In this document: piece after piece, positions 1 through 7,799 of the stretch | Numbering within the stretch: the first letter of the stretch is position 1 | Layout: every line of letters begins with the position of its first letter | NCBI RefSeq assembly: GCF_014696135.1 | Contig: NZ_JACJPP010000011.1 | Location: 1-64,000 of the forward strand | Length of the DNA: 64,000 bases | From: Nodosilinea sp. FACHB-141 | GTDB lineage: Bacteria > Cyanobacteriota > Cyanobacteriia > Phormidesmidales > Phormidesmidaceae | Direction of reading: 5' to 3' | The notes under the pieces: generated by a model | The model's input: only the letters and a program-made list of their open reading frames with translations | Database searches by the model: none | What the model was told of the DNA's origin: nothing | Position numbers and translations under genes: made by a program

Positions 1-108
1 TGGCGCTGTGGTCCCACTCTGACCCATCCCGAACTCAGTCGTGAAACGCAGCTGCGGCGAAGATAGTGAGGGGGTTGCCCCTTGTCAAAATAGCTCGATG
101 CCAGGTCC
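1..108 (+). rRNA. rrf: 5S ribosomal RNA, 3' part
   Basis: The sequence matches the cyanobacterial 5S rRNA pattern: the CCCGAACTCAG loop lies near position 29, and the 3' strand CCAGGTCC at 101-108 would pair with the missing 5' end. About the first dozen bases lie before the window, so this is the end of an rRNA operon transcribed toward tsaE. The exact 3' end is estimated from that closing helix. Confidence 0.93.
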
Positions 109-115
109 TTACTTG

Positions 116-153
116 AACCCCTTCAACTGCTCCTCGGAGTGCTTGGAGGGGTT
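116..153 (+). terminator. Terminator after 5S rRNA
   Basis: AACCCC at 116-121 pairs with GGGGTT at 148-153, and the inner bases can pair further; a T-containing stretch (CTCATTT) follows. It sits directly behind the 5S gene, where the rRNA operon should end. Confidence 0.65.
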
Positions 154-207
154 CTCATTTGAGGCTATGTTTAGTGAATCGAGGGCTATGTCGAGGTTTC
201 CTTGTTG

Positions 208-714
208 ATGAGTAAGCTCTTTTCCTCTATTGTTGATTTGCCAGATCATGACTCAACTTATGAGCTTGGTTATAAATTAGGGCAACGCTGTCCTAAAGGA
301 ACGATATTGCTCCTATTTGGAGATCTAGGTGCCGGGAAGACAACATTGGTGCAAGGGCTCGGTGCAGGTCTTGAAATTGCGGAGCCGATTAGTAGTCCTA
401 CGTTTACTCTTGTTAATGAGTATTTGGAAGGGCGTATTCCTCTCTATCACGCAGACTTGTATCGTTTGGAAATGAGTCAGGTAGATGCGCTGGAACTAGA
501 GGAAGTATATTGTGAAGGAGGTGAGATGCCTCCTGGTGTGCTAGCAATTGAGTGGGCAGAGCGTATGAGTGAACGTCCGCAGCGGGCGATAACTCTTAGA
601 CTTGAGCATGCAGCCAGGGGTGGAAGGCAAGCTATGCTAATGGTCCATGGGAATGTTCAAATAGCTTTATTAAAGAATGTGATTGGCGATGGCTTACTGG
701 TTGATGAAGTCTGA
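208..714 (+). CDS. tsaE: tRNA threonylcarbamoyladenosine biosynthesis ATPase TsaE
   Basis: TsaE is the small ATPase that works with TsaB and TsaD in making t6A37 on ANN-decoding tRNAs in the cytoplasm. The protein shows the family landmarks: Walker A GDLGAGKTT near residue 40, SPTFTLVNEY, then HADLYRL and AIEWAERM, over 168 residues, close to the usual length. Two TTG codons lie in frame at 202 and 205, but ATG at 208 is the better start. The 3' end overlaps the next gene by 26 bases, so the two are probably co-transcribed. tsaB and tsaD are not in the window. Confidence 0.95.
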   Translation: MSKLFSSIVDLPDHDSTYELGYKLGQRCPKGTILLLFGDLGAGKTTLVQGLGAGLEIAEPISSPTFTLVNEYLEGRIPLYHADLYRLEMSQVDALELEEVYCEGGEMPPGVLAIEWAERMSERPQRAITLRLEHAARGGRQAMLMVHGNVQIALLKNVIGDGLLVDEV

Positions 715-1147
715 ACCTGATGCTTATAGTATTGAAGATCTAAGGCGCGATCGCACTGAAGTTTGGGATGGAGTGCGTAACTATCAGGCTCGTAACTTTA
801 TTGCCAGCATGGCTATAGGGGATAAAGCTTTTTTCTATCACTCAAATACTAAGCCGCCGGGAATTGTAGGCTTGATGGAAGTTGTAGAAATCAACGTAGT
901 TGATCCTACTCAGTTTGATCGGGAAAGCAAATACTACGATCCAAAATCACTTAGGGAAAAACCACGTTGGCATACCGTGACGGTTGGCTATTTAGAAACC
1001 TTCAAATCTGTTATTTCCTTAGACGAGCTTCGGAAAACGTTTTCTCCCGAGGAGTTATGGGTGGTGCGACAAGGCAATCGTCTATCTGTAATGCCGGTTG
1101 ATGATATGGTGGCTGAAAAGTTGTTACACAAAATTCAAGCTGCTTAG
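689..1147 (+). CDS. EVE domain-containing protein
   Basis: This 152-residue protein starts MAYWLMKSEPDAYSIEDL, the hallmark opening of the EVE (PUA-like) fold, followed by WDGVRNYQARN and an FYHSN motif that help form the ligand pocket. EVE domains are thought to bind modified bases in DNA or RNA, and stand-alone EVE proteins are widespread in proteobacteria and cyanobacteria; no enzyme activity is known. ATG at 689 is preferred over the in-frame TTG at 683. It overlaps the end of tsaE, which is also an RNA-modification gene; a functional link is only inferred from that coupling. Confidence 0.93.
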   Translation: MAYWLMKSEPDAYSIEDLRRDRTEVWDGVRNYQARNFIASMAIGDKAFFYHSNTKPPGIVGLMEVVEINVVDPTQFDRESKYYDPKSLREKPRWHTVTVGYLETFKSVISLDELRKTFSPEELWVVRQGNRLSVMPVDDMVAEKLLHKIQAA

Positions 1148-1186
1148 TTCTTCAAAAATGCTCACGCTTTATTCAGAGTTCTAACT

Positions 1187-1594
1187 ATGCACCTCCCTGA
1201 AGACCCGGAAACGCCTGTGCAAATTAACATTGTGCCGATGATTGACGTGGTCTTTGCGGTGTTGACGTTTTTTATTCTTTCTAGTTTGTTTCTGAGCCGT
1301 AATGAGGGGCTGCCGGTGGTGCTGCCGGGGGCAGAAACAGCGGAAACTCAAGACCAACGACAGGTTGTGGTGTCTTTGAATGCGGCTGGTGAGCTATTTG
1401 TGGGCGTTCGTGCGGTAACAGATGAGCAGCTTTTAGAGGCAATTCAGACCTTGGGTGTCCTGTCTGATGGTGGCCTTGTGGTAATTCGAGCAGACCAATC
1501 AGTGAGTCATGGGCAGGTCGTGGCAGTTATGGATCAGCTACGAACTTTACCTGGAGTGCAGTTAGCGATCGCAACTGAAGGCAACCAACCCTAA
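1187..1594 (+). CDS. exbD: ExbD/TolR family biopolymer transport protein
   Basis: ExbD/TolR proteins are single-span inner-membrane partners of ExbB/TolQ; the complex uses the proton gradient to energise outer-membrane processes. The 135-residue protein has a short cytoplasmic head rich in acidic residues and Pro, then the typical INIVPMIDVVFAVLTFFIL helix with the essential Asp (in MID), then a periplasmic domain ending in a RADQSVSHGQVVAVMD stretch characteristic of the family. No exbB or tonB homologue flanks it here, which is unusual because exbB normally lies immediately upstream. Confidence 0.93.
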   Translation: MHLPEDPETPVQINIVPMIDVVFAVLTFFILSSLFLSRNEGLPVVLPGAETAETQDQRQVVVSLNAAGELFVGVRAVTDEQLLEAIQTLGVLSDGGLVVIRADQSVSHGQVVAVMDQLRTLPGVQLAIATEGNQP

Positions 1595-1735
1595 GGATCT
1601 GAAGCAACACAGCAGCACTTAACTCTCTTAGCGCCCTATTGCAGGACATCTAGATTCAATAATTTGTGGATCACAGTGAGCACCAAGCCTAAAATGATAG
1701 CTGAAGCTGAGGGAATGAATTTCAATATTTGAATT

Positions 1736-2026
1736 ATGGTGCTACAACTCATGGCTTTGCCAGTGTGGTTAGTGTCGCTAGTGCAGATTGCGCTAGTGCC
1801 TTTCTGCTTTGCTGTGGCTTGGTCGATGATAGGACTAACCCTTTGGAATCTGGTAGTAACCATACGAGATGGGGTTAACAGAGCAACAGTGATGCACAAA
1901 ATTCCCTGTGCGGAGTGCCGCTACTTTACCAACGACCATCGCCTGAAGTGCCCTATCCATCCCAAGATTGCTTTGTCAGAATCTGCTATTGACTGTCCTG
2001 ACTTTGAGGATTTAGGGTTGGGGTAG
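1736..2026 (+). CDS. Small conserved membrane protein with Cys cluster
   Basis: I do not know a function. The 96-residue protein has a hydrophobic N-terminus (about residues 5-42, one or two spans), then a soluble tail with C58-x2-C61, C72 and C87 in a CAECRYF...LKCPIH...DCPDF pattern that could bind a metal. I recall similar tails in other cyanobacterial hypothetical proteins, which supports a real gene, but I could not search. It converges on the GTPase gene downstream. Confidence 0.75.
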   Translation: MVLQLMALPVWLVSLVQIALVPFCFAVAWSMIGLTLWNLVVTIRDGVNRATVMHKIPCAECRYFTNDHRLKCPIHPKIALSESAIDCPDFEDLGLG

Positions 2027-2040
2027 AACCCGCAAAGCTC

Positions 2041-2086
2041 AATAAAAAGCCAGCTCTCTCGGCAAGTAACCGAGTTTAGGGCTGGC
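2041..2086 (-). terminator. Terminator of the GTPase gene
   Basis: GCCAGC at 2049-2054 pairs with GCTGGC at 2081-2086, and an inner CTCGG/CCGAG pair (2058-2062 with 2070-2074) extends the hairpin. Read on the minus strand the hairpin is followed by TTTTTATT, a classic intrinsic terminator for the gene ending at 2187. It may also stop the convergent small gene ending at 2026. Confidence 0.8.
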
Positions 2087-2186
2087 GGGGGTGAATAGAT
2101 ATGGCTGCCCTGTAGTATGCCCGGAAAGTTGGCTGTTCTCTGGTTGATCAGCTTACTGAAAAAGGATTGCTGGGTTTTCTTTAAGA

Positions 2187-3680
2187 TTACCCTTGGACTG
2201 TTGGTGTGATTCGAGCAATTGCCTCTTTGATAAACGCTTTCATGACAGCATCGCGCTGGTTGAGGCGAAACTGCTGCTCGACAACCGCACCCATCCCATC
2301 GTCTCCCCAACTTTGATTGTGGCGAAAATACTCTACAAAGCTTTTGCCAGCAATACGGGTTAGGTAAGCACCGCTGGCTCCTTTTAATGCGCGCCCGGCA
2401 ATCACGGTAGCTAAATTGGTTTGCAATCCTATGGCTAATAGGTCTACAGTGCCTTTGACTAACCCTAGACCGGCTAGTGTTTTAGCTACTGACAGAGCTA
2501 GGGCTTTTCCTTCTTCTAGGCTGACCTCACAGCCATAAACTTGACTCAGTTCAACAACCATTTGGGCATTGATAGCGGCTGTAGCTAAAAAGTCAAGGCC
2601 GGGCAGGGGGGTAACTGCGATCGCCCCGGCCCCAAGCCACTGGTAGCGGTCGATAATGGTCTCGGCTTGGATCTGCCTTTGGTCATTGATCATCTGCCGA
2701 GCTGTTTCTCCAAGCTGCTGGGTTTGTAGCAACAGGTTGTCAGCGATCAAGGTTTCGCCTTCTTGGCGGAGTAGGTCGGCGAGACGTGTCTTTAGGGGTA
2801 AGAGATTAGGCTGCATTTGCAGCCAACCACCGCCTACCTGGGGCAGTGGCTGGGGTAGTGCCGCCACGGCAACGACATCATCGGGGTTGAGGGGTGGCAC
2901 AAGGCGCGATCGCAGGCGGTCTAGCAATGCTTCTAAGTCGGCTTCAACGTAGCGATCGGCTTTGTTGAGCACTACCAACACCCGCTTGCCTACGTCCATC
3001 AACGTTTTCAAGACGGTATATTCTGCTTGCCGCAGGTCGTCGTCAAGCACAAATATAACTAAATCGGCTTCGGCCGCGGTTCTGCGAGCTTCTGCTTCCC
3101 GCTCTGTGCCAGCAATGCCGACTTCTGCAATACCGGGCGTATCTATAATTTGAATGTTTCTAGAACTGTTGGGTATCGTCCAGGCATAGGCGTGCTGAAC
3201 TTGTGTTGTACCCATAGCGGCGCCTATCTCACCGACGGATTGCTCTAAAAGCCCGTTGATTAGCGCTGTTTTTCCCGCTGACCCCACTCCAAATACGGCA
3301 ATGGTTAGAGGACGGGTATTTAGATCTGACTGTAGATTTAACGCTTTTTGCTGTAGCGCTTGGCGGGCTACCTGATCTTGAATTTGTTCAACCTGGCGCT
3401 GCACAGCAAGTAGGTTGACCGTTGCCGCCTCTTCAGCATGACGAGGGGTCTGAAGATAGCGACGTCGGCGAGGACGCAAAAAAGGCCACATTCGGTGGAT
3501 GACAACCCCTAGCGATGCTAGGCCAAGAATTATCACTATGCTCAGCGTTGCCCGAGCTAGCAGGGGCGACACTAGTGCTAACAAGGTGTAGAGGCGCAGC
3601 AATGAGTCGGCTAGCAACAGCAATGCGCCTAAGCCAACCAGTAGCCCTAGCGGAAAAAGTACCCATTGCCACCGTCCCAT
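2187..3680 (-). CDS. Membrane-associated Era/YcjF-like GTPase with DUF697
   Basis: A 497-residue P-loop GTPase. Two hydrophobic stretches lie in residues about 6-62, followed by an RRRR patch and a Gln-rich coiled-coil-like linker. The G domain begins near residue 125 with GVGSAGKT (G1), then DTPGI (G3) and NKAD (G4). The C-terminal half carries the DUF697-type segment with VTPLPGLDFLATAAINAQM. Such YcjP/YcjF-like GTPases are common in cyanobacteria and related to dynamin/Era families; their cellular role is not established. ATG at 3680 is preferred to TTG at 3695. Confidence 0.85.
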   Translation of the reverse strand: MGRWQWVLFPLGLLVGLGALLLLADSLLRLYTLLALVSPLLARATLSIVIILGLASLGVVIHRMWPFLRPRRRRYLQTPRHAEEAATVNLLAVQRQVEQIQDQVARQALQQKALNLQSDLNTRPLTIAVFGVGSAGKTALINGLLEQSVGEIGAAMGTTQVQHAYAWTIPNSSRNIQIIDTPGIAEVGIAGTEREAEARRTAAEADLVIFVLDDDLRQAEYTVLKTLMDVGKRVLVVLNKADRYVEADLEALLDRLRSRLVPPLNPDDVVAVAALPQPLPQVGGGWLQMQPNLLPLKTRLADLLRQEGETLIADNLLLQTQQLGETARQMINDQRQIQAETIIDRYQWLGAGAIAVTPLPGLDFLATAAINAQMVVELSQVYGCEVSLEEGKALALSVAKTLAGLGLVKGTVDLLAIGLQTNLATVIAGRALKGASGAYLTRIAGKSFVEYFRHNQSWGDDGMGAVVEQQFRLNQRDAVMKAFIKEAIARITPTVQG

Positions 3681-3840
3681 AGCTATCCTGTTCAACCAAC
3701 GGCAGTGGATGAAGAATAGCGTAAAACCGCGGTTTAAAGCCTGCTATGGCAAGACCGTTAAAATAACCCTCTTACCCAGCAACCAATACAACTCTGCGCA
3801 GAGCTACCTGCAATCTAGGCTGAGGGTTAGAAGTACTGGT

Positions 3841-4143
3841 TTAGAGCGGGTTGTGGGAGAACCGATCGCTGCGATTGGAGCGATCGGGACCGCCATTATC
3901 GGTGCGAGGACGGGCCTTATTAACGCGCAATTCGCGACCCAGCCACTCGGCTCCATCTAGTTCGGAGATAGCCTGGTCTTCTTTAGCTTCGTCAGCCATG
4001 TCGACAAATGCAAAGCCACGCTTGCGACCGGTTTCGCGATCGATAGGTAGGCTAATACGGGTGACCTCACCGTATTCAGCGAAAATGCTTTTGATGTCGT
4101 CCTCAGAAGCCTGAAAGGACAAGTTCCCAATGTAGATAGTCAC
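3841..4143 (-). CDS. RNA-binding protein, RRM (Rbp) type
   Basis: A single RRM of about 80 residues with RNP2 IYIGNL at residues 3-8 and RNP1 RGFAFVDM near residue 43, followed by a short Arg/Asp/Ser-rich tail (100 residues in all). This is the cyanobacterial Rbp family, often induced by cold and proposed to bind mRNA; some members help target photosystem mRNAs to thylakoids. The tail lacks the long Gly-rich run of cold-induced RbpA1-type members. A 17-bp perfect hairpin lies 165 bases upstream of its start. A second, different RRM gene lies at 40923-41372. Confidence 0.93.
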   Translation of the reverse strand: MTIYIGNLSFQASEDDIKSIFAEYGEVTRISLPIDRETGRKRGFAFVDMADEAKEDQAISELDGAEWLGRELRVNKARPRTDNGGPDRSNRSDRFSHNPL

Positions 4144-4476
4144 GAGTCTCTCCGAACCAAAATGCCAAGGTGTTTTAGGTATTGCACCAGTAGGCTAGGA
4201 AGCAAGAAGCTTTATCCTGGGGCTCTCAGGGGCAATATTTGCTGCCATGATAGCCGATCAGTTTGTCGCTAGCAGTAGCCCACCTCACACCTGGACGGTT
4301 TCTTACAACTGAACCCTAGAGCAGGAGGAAACTGCTCTAGGGTTCAGTGCTACTAGGCTTACCGAGAATCACTATCTTTTGTCTGAATCTGGTTCGCGAC
4401 CTGCAGGATGCTGAACAAGATGCAATGCCTACAGGACGCCTAAATAGCACTAGGGTAGACAGGGCTTGGCAAAGCT
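4144..4476. other. Gene-free stretch with a 17-bp perfect inverted repeat
   Basis: No coding frame is convincing here. The main structure is a perfect 17-bp inverted repeat, 4308-4324 with 4332-4348, around a 7-base loop (core CCCTAGAGCAG/CTGCTCTAGGG). It has no T-run on either side, so it is a weak candidate for a standard terminator. It lies between the glycosyltransferase gene (ending at 4477) and the RRM gene, both on the minus strand, and could be a terminator of the former or part of the latter's long 5' region. Confidence 0.6.
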
Positions 4477-5265
4477 TTAACCGACTTGCTGATCGCTAGG
4501 CGTTAAGCTGTGACGAACAAAGTCTGCTGTTTCTAAGCAAAAATTCTTGGTTCCTCGAACAACATGCAAAGCTGAAGACACCCCAGGAATGCGGTCTAAT
4601 CTGCCTGGGTTGAGGTTGCTTACGCTGCTTAAGGGCCAACCTAAATTGGGTGCAGCAGCTAAGGTAACTAGGTCTAGGTTGCGGTAGCGAATTTCATTCA
4701 TGTATCCATCAAAATACATGGGGCCACAGTCTGGGTGATTCATAGGGCGATCGAAGGATGCTTCCATGAATTCAACAAGTTTTGGAATGGCCCGGCCTTG
4801 GCAAGTCCAAAAATGGGTTTCACGAATGTTTTGGCGAACCCTAATTTGGGAGAAAAAGCGATCGGGCGTAGGGGCAATGGTTGTTTTTTTACCGTTGGCC
4901 ATATCGTTAGAGTAAGGCTGACAGCCAAAGTAAGCAAAATCCCAGCGGCGATCGGTGAGTTCATCTAGGATTGCTGACTCTTGGCGGATCAGGCGTTGGC
5001 TGAGTACACAGTCTTCTTGAAATAGTAGGAGACGTTCAACGTTGTCATCAGCAGCTTTGCGAAGCAGCTCATAGTTGCTCATGACGCAGCCCCTCACACT
5101 GGCCTTGGGAAATTGTCCCGCATCATCAAACTTTAAACCCTGAAACCATTGCACTTTGTCTTCTATGCCCAAGCGTTTGACCTGGCGCTGAATACTTCTA
5201 AACCGTCGTTTCCGCTCCGGTAGATAAACGATCGCAATGCGGTCAAAATAATCGGTGAACTTCAT
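4477..5265 (-). CDS. Glycosyltransferase family 25-like protein
   Basis: The 262-residue protein opens with IAIVYLPERKRRFRSIQRQVKRLGI, matching the start of GT25/LPS-type transferases (xxNLDRxxxRxxxxxxQLxxLG), then GCVMSNYELLRKAAD and LLLFQEDCV, where the family usually has GExGCxxSHxxxxxxI and LEDDx. The second Asp of the usual EDD is Cys here. It probably moves a sugar onto a cell-surface glycan; donor and acceptor cannot be read. ATG at 5265 is preferred to GTG at 5289. It stands alone with AT-rich gene-free DNA upstream, so horizontal acquisition is possible. Confidence 0.7.
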   Translation of the reverse strand: MKFTDYFDRIAIVYLPERKRRFRSIQRQVKRLGIEDKVQWFQGLKFDDAGQFPKASVRGCVMSNYELLRKAADDNVERLLLFQEDCVLSQRLIRQESAILDELTDRRWDFAYFGCQPYSNDMANGKKTTIAPTPDRFFSQIRVRQNIRETHFWTCQGRAIPKLVEFMEASFDRPMNHPDCGPMYFDGYMNEIRYRNLDLVTLAAAPNLGWPLSSVSNLNPGRLDRIPGVSSALHVVRGTKNFCLETADFVRHSLTPSDQQVG

Positions 5266-6024
5266 GGGCTTATTCCAATGAGACAACACAAATAGGCAGC
5301 GATGACACCTCTGGAGTAATCATCTGGGTTCCATCAAAAGCAAGAATGGCTAAGGCGGTGTGCTCACTTTTAAACCATGATTGTATTCATCGAGTGACGA
5401 ATTGCATAGTTGGGATAACTCTACAGCTAAAACTGGAAGGAAAATAACTACCTTTAGGATGAAACCTTAAGTTCCTAAAAACGACCCTTTAAACCAATTT
5501 AAATAGGTCTTTTCAACCTAAAGTTTGCCTAGGAAAAAGCTAAGCACGGCTGCTCAACTAAAATTAATGGGCACCTAAAAAAACTCTAAGTAGCTGAAAA
5601 AATCACAGAGACTTAGAGTGCTGACGTGGAAATACAAAGAAGTAGATCGTTCAGAACAGCACTGACTAGGAACTAATAACTTGCTACTGAAACGCCCACA
5701 AATAGAAAACTTTCACCTTTAAAGAGGAGGTAAAAAGGTGATGCCCTGATTAACTGCTACTTAAATGAAACAGCGAACTCAAAGCTCAACAGAGTTGCGG
5801 CGAGGTCTATCTGATTTACTGTGTTTTAGCACAGAGAACATAGCTTATTAAGTGTTTCTAAGCACAAGAGTCGCTTGAAATGTCAGTGATTTTAGTCATT
5901 TCGGATTAAGTCACTGCTCTGTGGCGTATCGCGTGTGTGCTCAAGGCTAAGACGGGCTTAGGAATGGTTTGTTCCGCTCAATGTAGATCTGTTGTCAATG
6001 CATCAATAGATGAACAGATGAAAA
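5266..6024. other. AT-rich gene-free stretch
   Basis: About 760 bases with no supportable gene; stops are frequent in all frames and base composition is visibly more A/T-rich than the flanks. I see an 8-bp inverted repeat (ACTCTAAG at 5583-5590, CTTAGAGT at 5612-5619) and a purine-rich AGAGGAGGTAAAAAGGTGATG at about 5722 that looks like a ribosome site and start but leads to only two codons. It could hold a regulatory RNA or decayed DNA; neither is shown. Confidence 0.5.
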
Positions 6025-6076
6025 TAACCCCGCGACTTTGATGATGCTTGTTCGTATCATCAAGGTTACGGGGTTA
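6025..6076 (-). terminator. Terminator of pepA
   Basis: TAACCCCG at 6025-6032 pairs with CGGGGTTA at 6069-6076, and TTGATGAT at 6038-6045 pairs with ATCATCAA at 6056-6063. On the minus strand the hairpin ends in GGGGTTATTTTC, a short U-tract, 24 bases after the pepA stop codon. Confidence 0.8.
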
Positions 6077-6099
6077 CCGCCCAACGTAGTTAGAATTGT

Positions 6100-7593
6100 C
6101 TAAGCATCTTGTCTAAGCACCCAGTTCACTAGGGTTCGTACTCCAAAGCCTGTGCCGCCGGGGTTGTTGTAACCGCTTTCTTTCTCGGTCCACACGGGGC
6201 CGGCTACGTCGAGGTGAACCCAGGGAGTGGAGGTGACAAACTGCTTAAGGAAGAGGGCGGCTGTGATAGATCCGCCGGGGCGGGGACCGGTGTTTTTCAT
6301 GTCGGCCACAATGGACTTAAGCCCGTCAAAGTATTTTTCTTCCATGGGCAGACGCCAGAACTTTTCGCCAGCGGCTTCGGCGGCAGCGGCGATCGCCCCT
6401 GCTAGCTCATCATTTTCGCTAAACAGTCCGGCAATATCGTCGCCTAGGGCAATGATGCAGGCTCCGGTGAGGGTAGCCAAGTCAACGATCGCATCTACGC
6501 CCAGCTTTTCGGCAAACACCAGGGCATCAGCCAGGGTGAGGCGACCCTCAGCGTCGGTGTTATTGACTTCGATGGTTTTGCCGTTAGAGGCGGTGAGAAT
6601 GTCGCCGGGGCGCATCGCTCGACCGCTGATCATGTTTTCAGCGGCGGCGCTGATGAAGTGAACTTCGGTATTAGGCTTGAGCTGGGCGATCGCCTTGGCG
6701 GCTCCGAGCATAGCGGCGGCGCCGCCCATGTCAATTTTCATCATTTCGATGCCGCTGCCCGCACCCTTAATATTGAGACCGCCGGAGTCGAAGGTGAGCC
6801 CCTTGCCGATAATAGCCAGCTTGCGAGCGGGTGTACCGGCAGGCCTATAGGTAAGGTGAATAAACTTGGCCGGTAGGTCGGAGGCCTTAGCTACTCCTAG
6901 GTAGGCACCCATGCCCAGCGCTTCGCAGTCGGCTTGCTCTAGGATCTCTAGCTCTAGGCCATGGGCTGTAGCGATGTCCTGGGCGGTTTGGGCTAGGGCT
7001 TCTGGGGTAACAATGTTAGCCGGGGCCGACACCAGTTCACGGGCCAAAATAACGCCATCGCAGATCGCTTGGGCGGTTTGAAGACTGCTTTCTTGCCCGG
7101 CTAAATCGAGCAGGTGAATATGTTCGACGGGGGCTTTACCGTTCTTTTTGCCGTTTTTATCCTCCGACTTGAAGCGGTTGTCTTGGTGAAGGGCTAGGCT
7201 GACGCCTTCAGCTAGGGCCTGGGTGGTGAGGGCCGGATCGTTCTGCACAAGGGGCATGCTTAGGCCGAGGGAGGCCGATTTTTCTTTTTTGGCGAGGCGG
7301 GCAGCGGCGGCGGCGGCGCGGCGCAATGTGTCGGCCGTCATGGCACTGCTAGCCCCTAGACCAACCAGCCCTAGCTTGCGGAAGCTGGCCCCACTGCCCA
7401 CGCGGGTGATGGCGGTGGCCCCGTCTTTGCCGGTGAATTCAACATCGTCGATCAGGTCTTGCAGCAGGCCAGAGACGCGGCTGTTGAGCTCGGCCAGGGT
7501 GCCGCTAAGGGGCAGGGCGTCTTCGCTGAGGCCAATGATCAGGGCGTCGCCAGACCAGTCTAGAAGGGGAGTGTTAGAGGCGTGAAATTCCAT
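6100..7593 (-). CDS. pepA: Leucyl (cytosol) aminopeptidase, M17
   Basis: PepA removes N-terminal residues from peptides in the cytoplasm using two metal ions (Zn or Mn). The 497-residue protein has the usual non-catalytic N-terminal domain and a C-terminal catalytic domain with the M17 landmarks: [15 protein letters not shown] (metal-binding Lys and Asp), [14 protein letters not shown], and the signature [15 protein letters not shown] short KNGKKNGK insert lies between the two domains. Length and motifs are complete. It is divergent from the lytic transglycosylase gene and ends in its own terminator. Confidence 0.97.
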   Translation of the reverse strand: MEFHASNTPLLDWSGDALIIGLSEDALPLSGTLAELNSRVSGLLQDLIDDVEFTGKDGATAITRVGSGASFRKLGLVGLGASSAMTADTLRRAAAAAARLAKKEKSASLGLSMPLVQNDPALTTQALAEGVSLALHQDNRFKSEDKNGKKNGKAPVEHIHLLDLAGQESSLQTAQAICDGVILARELVSAPANIVTPEALAQTAQDIATAHGLELEILEQADCEALGMGAYLGVAKASDLPAKFIHLTYRPAGTPARKLAIIGKGLTFDSGGLNIKGAGSGIEMMKIDMGGAAAMLGAAKAIAQLKPNTEVHFISAAAENMISGRAMRPGDILTASNGKTIEVNNTDAEGRLTLADALVFAEKLGVDAIVDLATLTGACIIALGDDIAGLFSENDELAGAIAAAAEAAGEKFWRLPMEEKYFDGLKSIVADMKNTGPRPGGSITAALFLKQFVTSTPWVHLDVAGPVWTEKESGYNNPGGTGFGVRTLVNWVLRQDA

Positions 7594-7799
7594 TCAACCT
7601 TGGGGCTAGTATGCTCTGTTTACTATAAACCTTGGGCAGCCTTTGGCGGGGACGGGGCGGATGAAGTCATCGATCCTGGATTGGCTAGGTAAGATATAAC
7701 GGCATGGGTCAGCCAGGGAGAGATTTTACTTCGGCTTCCCTACTGCGCCACGGGCTAACTTTTCGACTACAACCCTTATCTAGAGTGCATGGGCGTGCC

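Noticed and set aside
1921-2310. A 129-codon minus-strand frame overlapping the small membrane gene and the GTPase end
   Set aside because: It runs through the terminator at 2041-2086 and shows no motif; the flanking genes explain the DNA.
5715-5760. AGAGGAGGTAAAAAGGTGATG as a start site of a small gene
   Set aside because: The frame stops after two codons; no longer frame uses this site.
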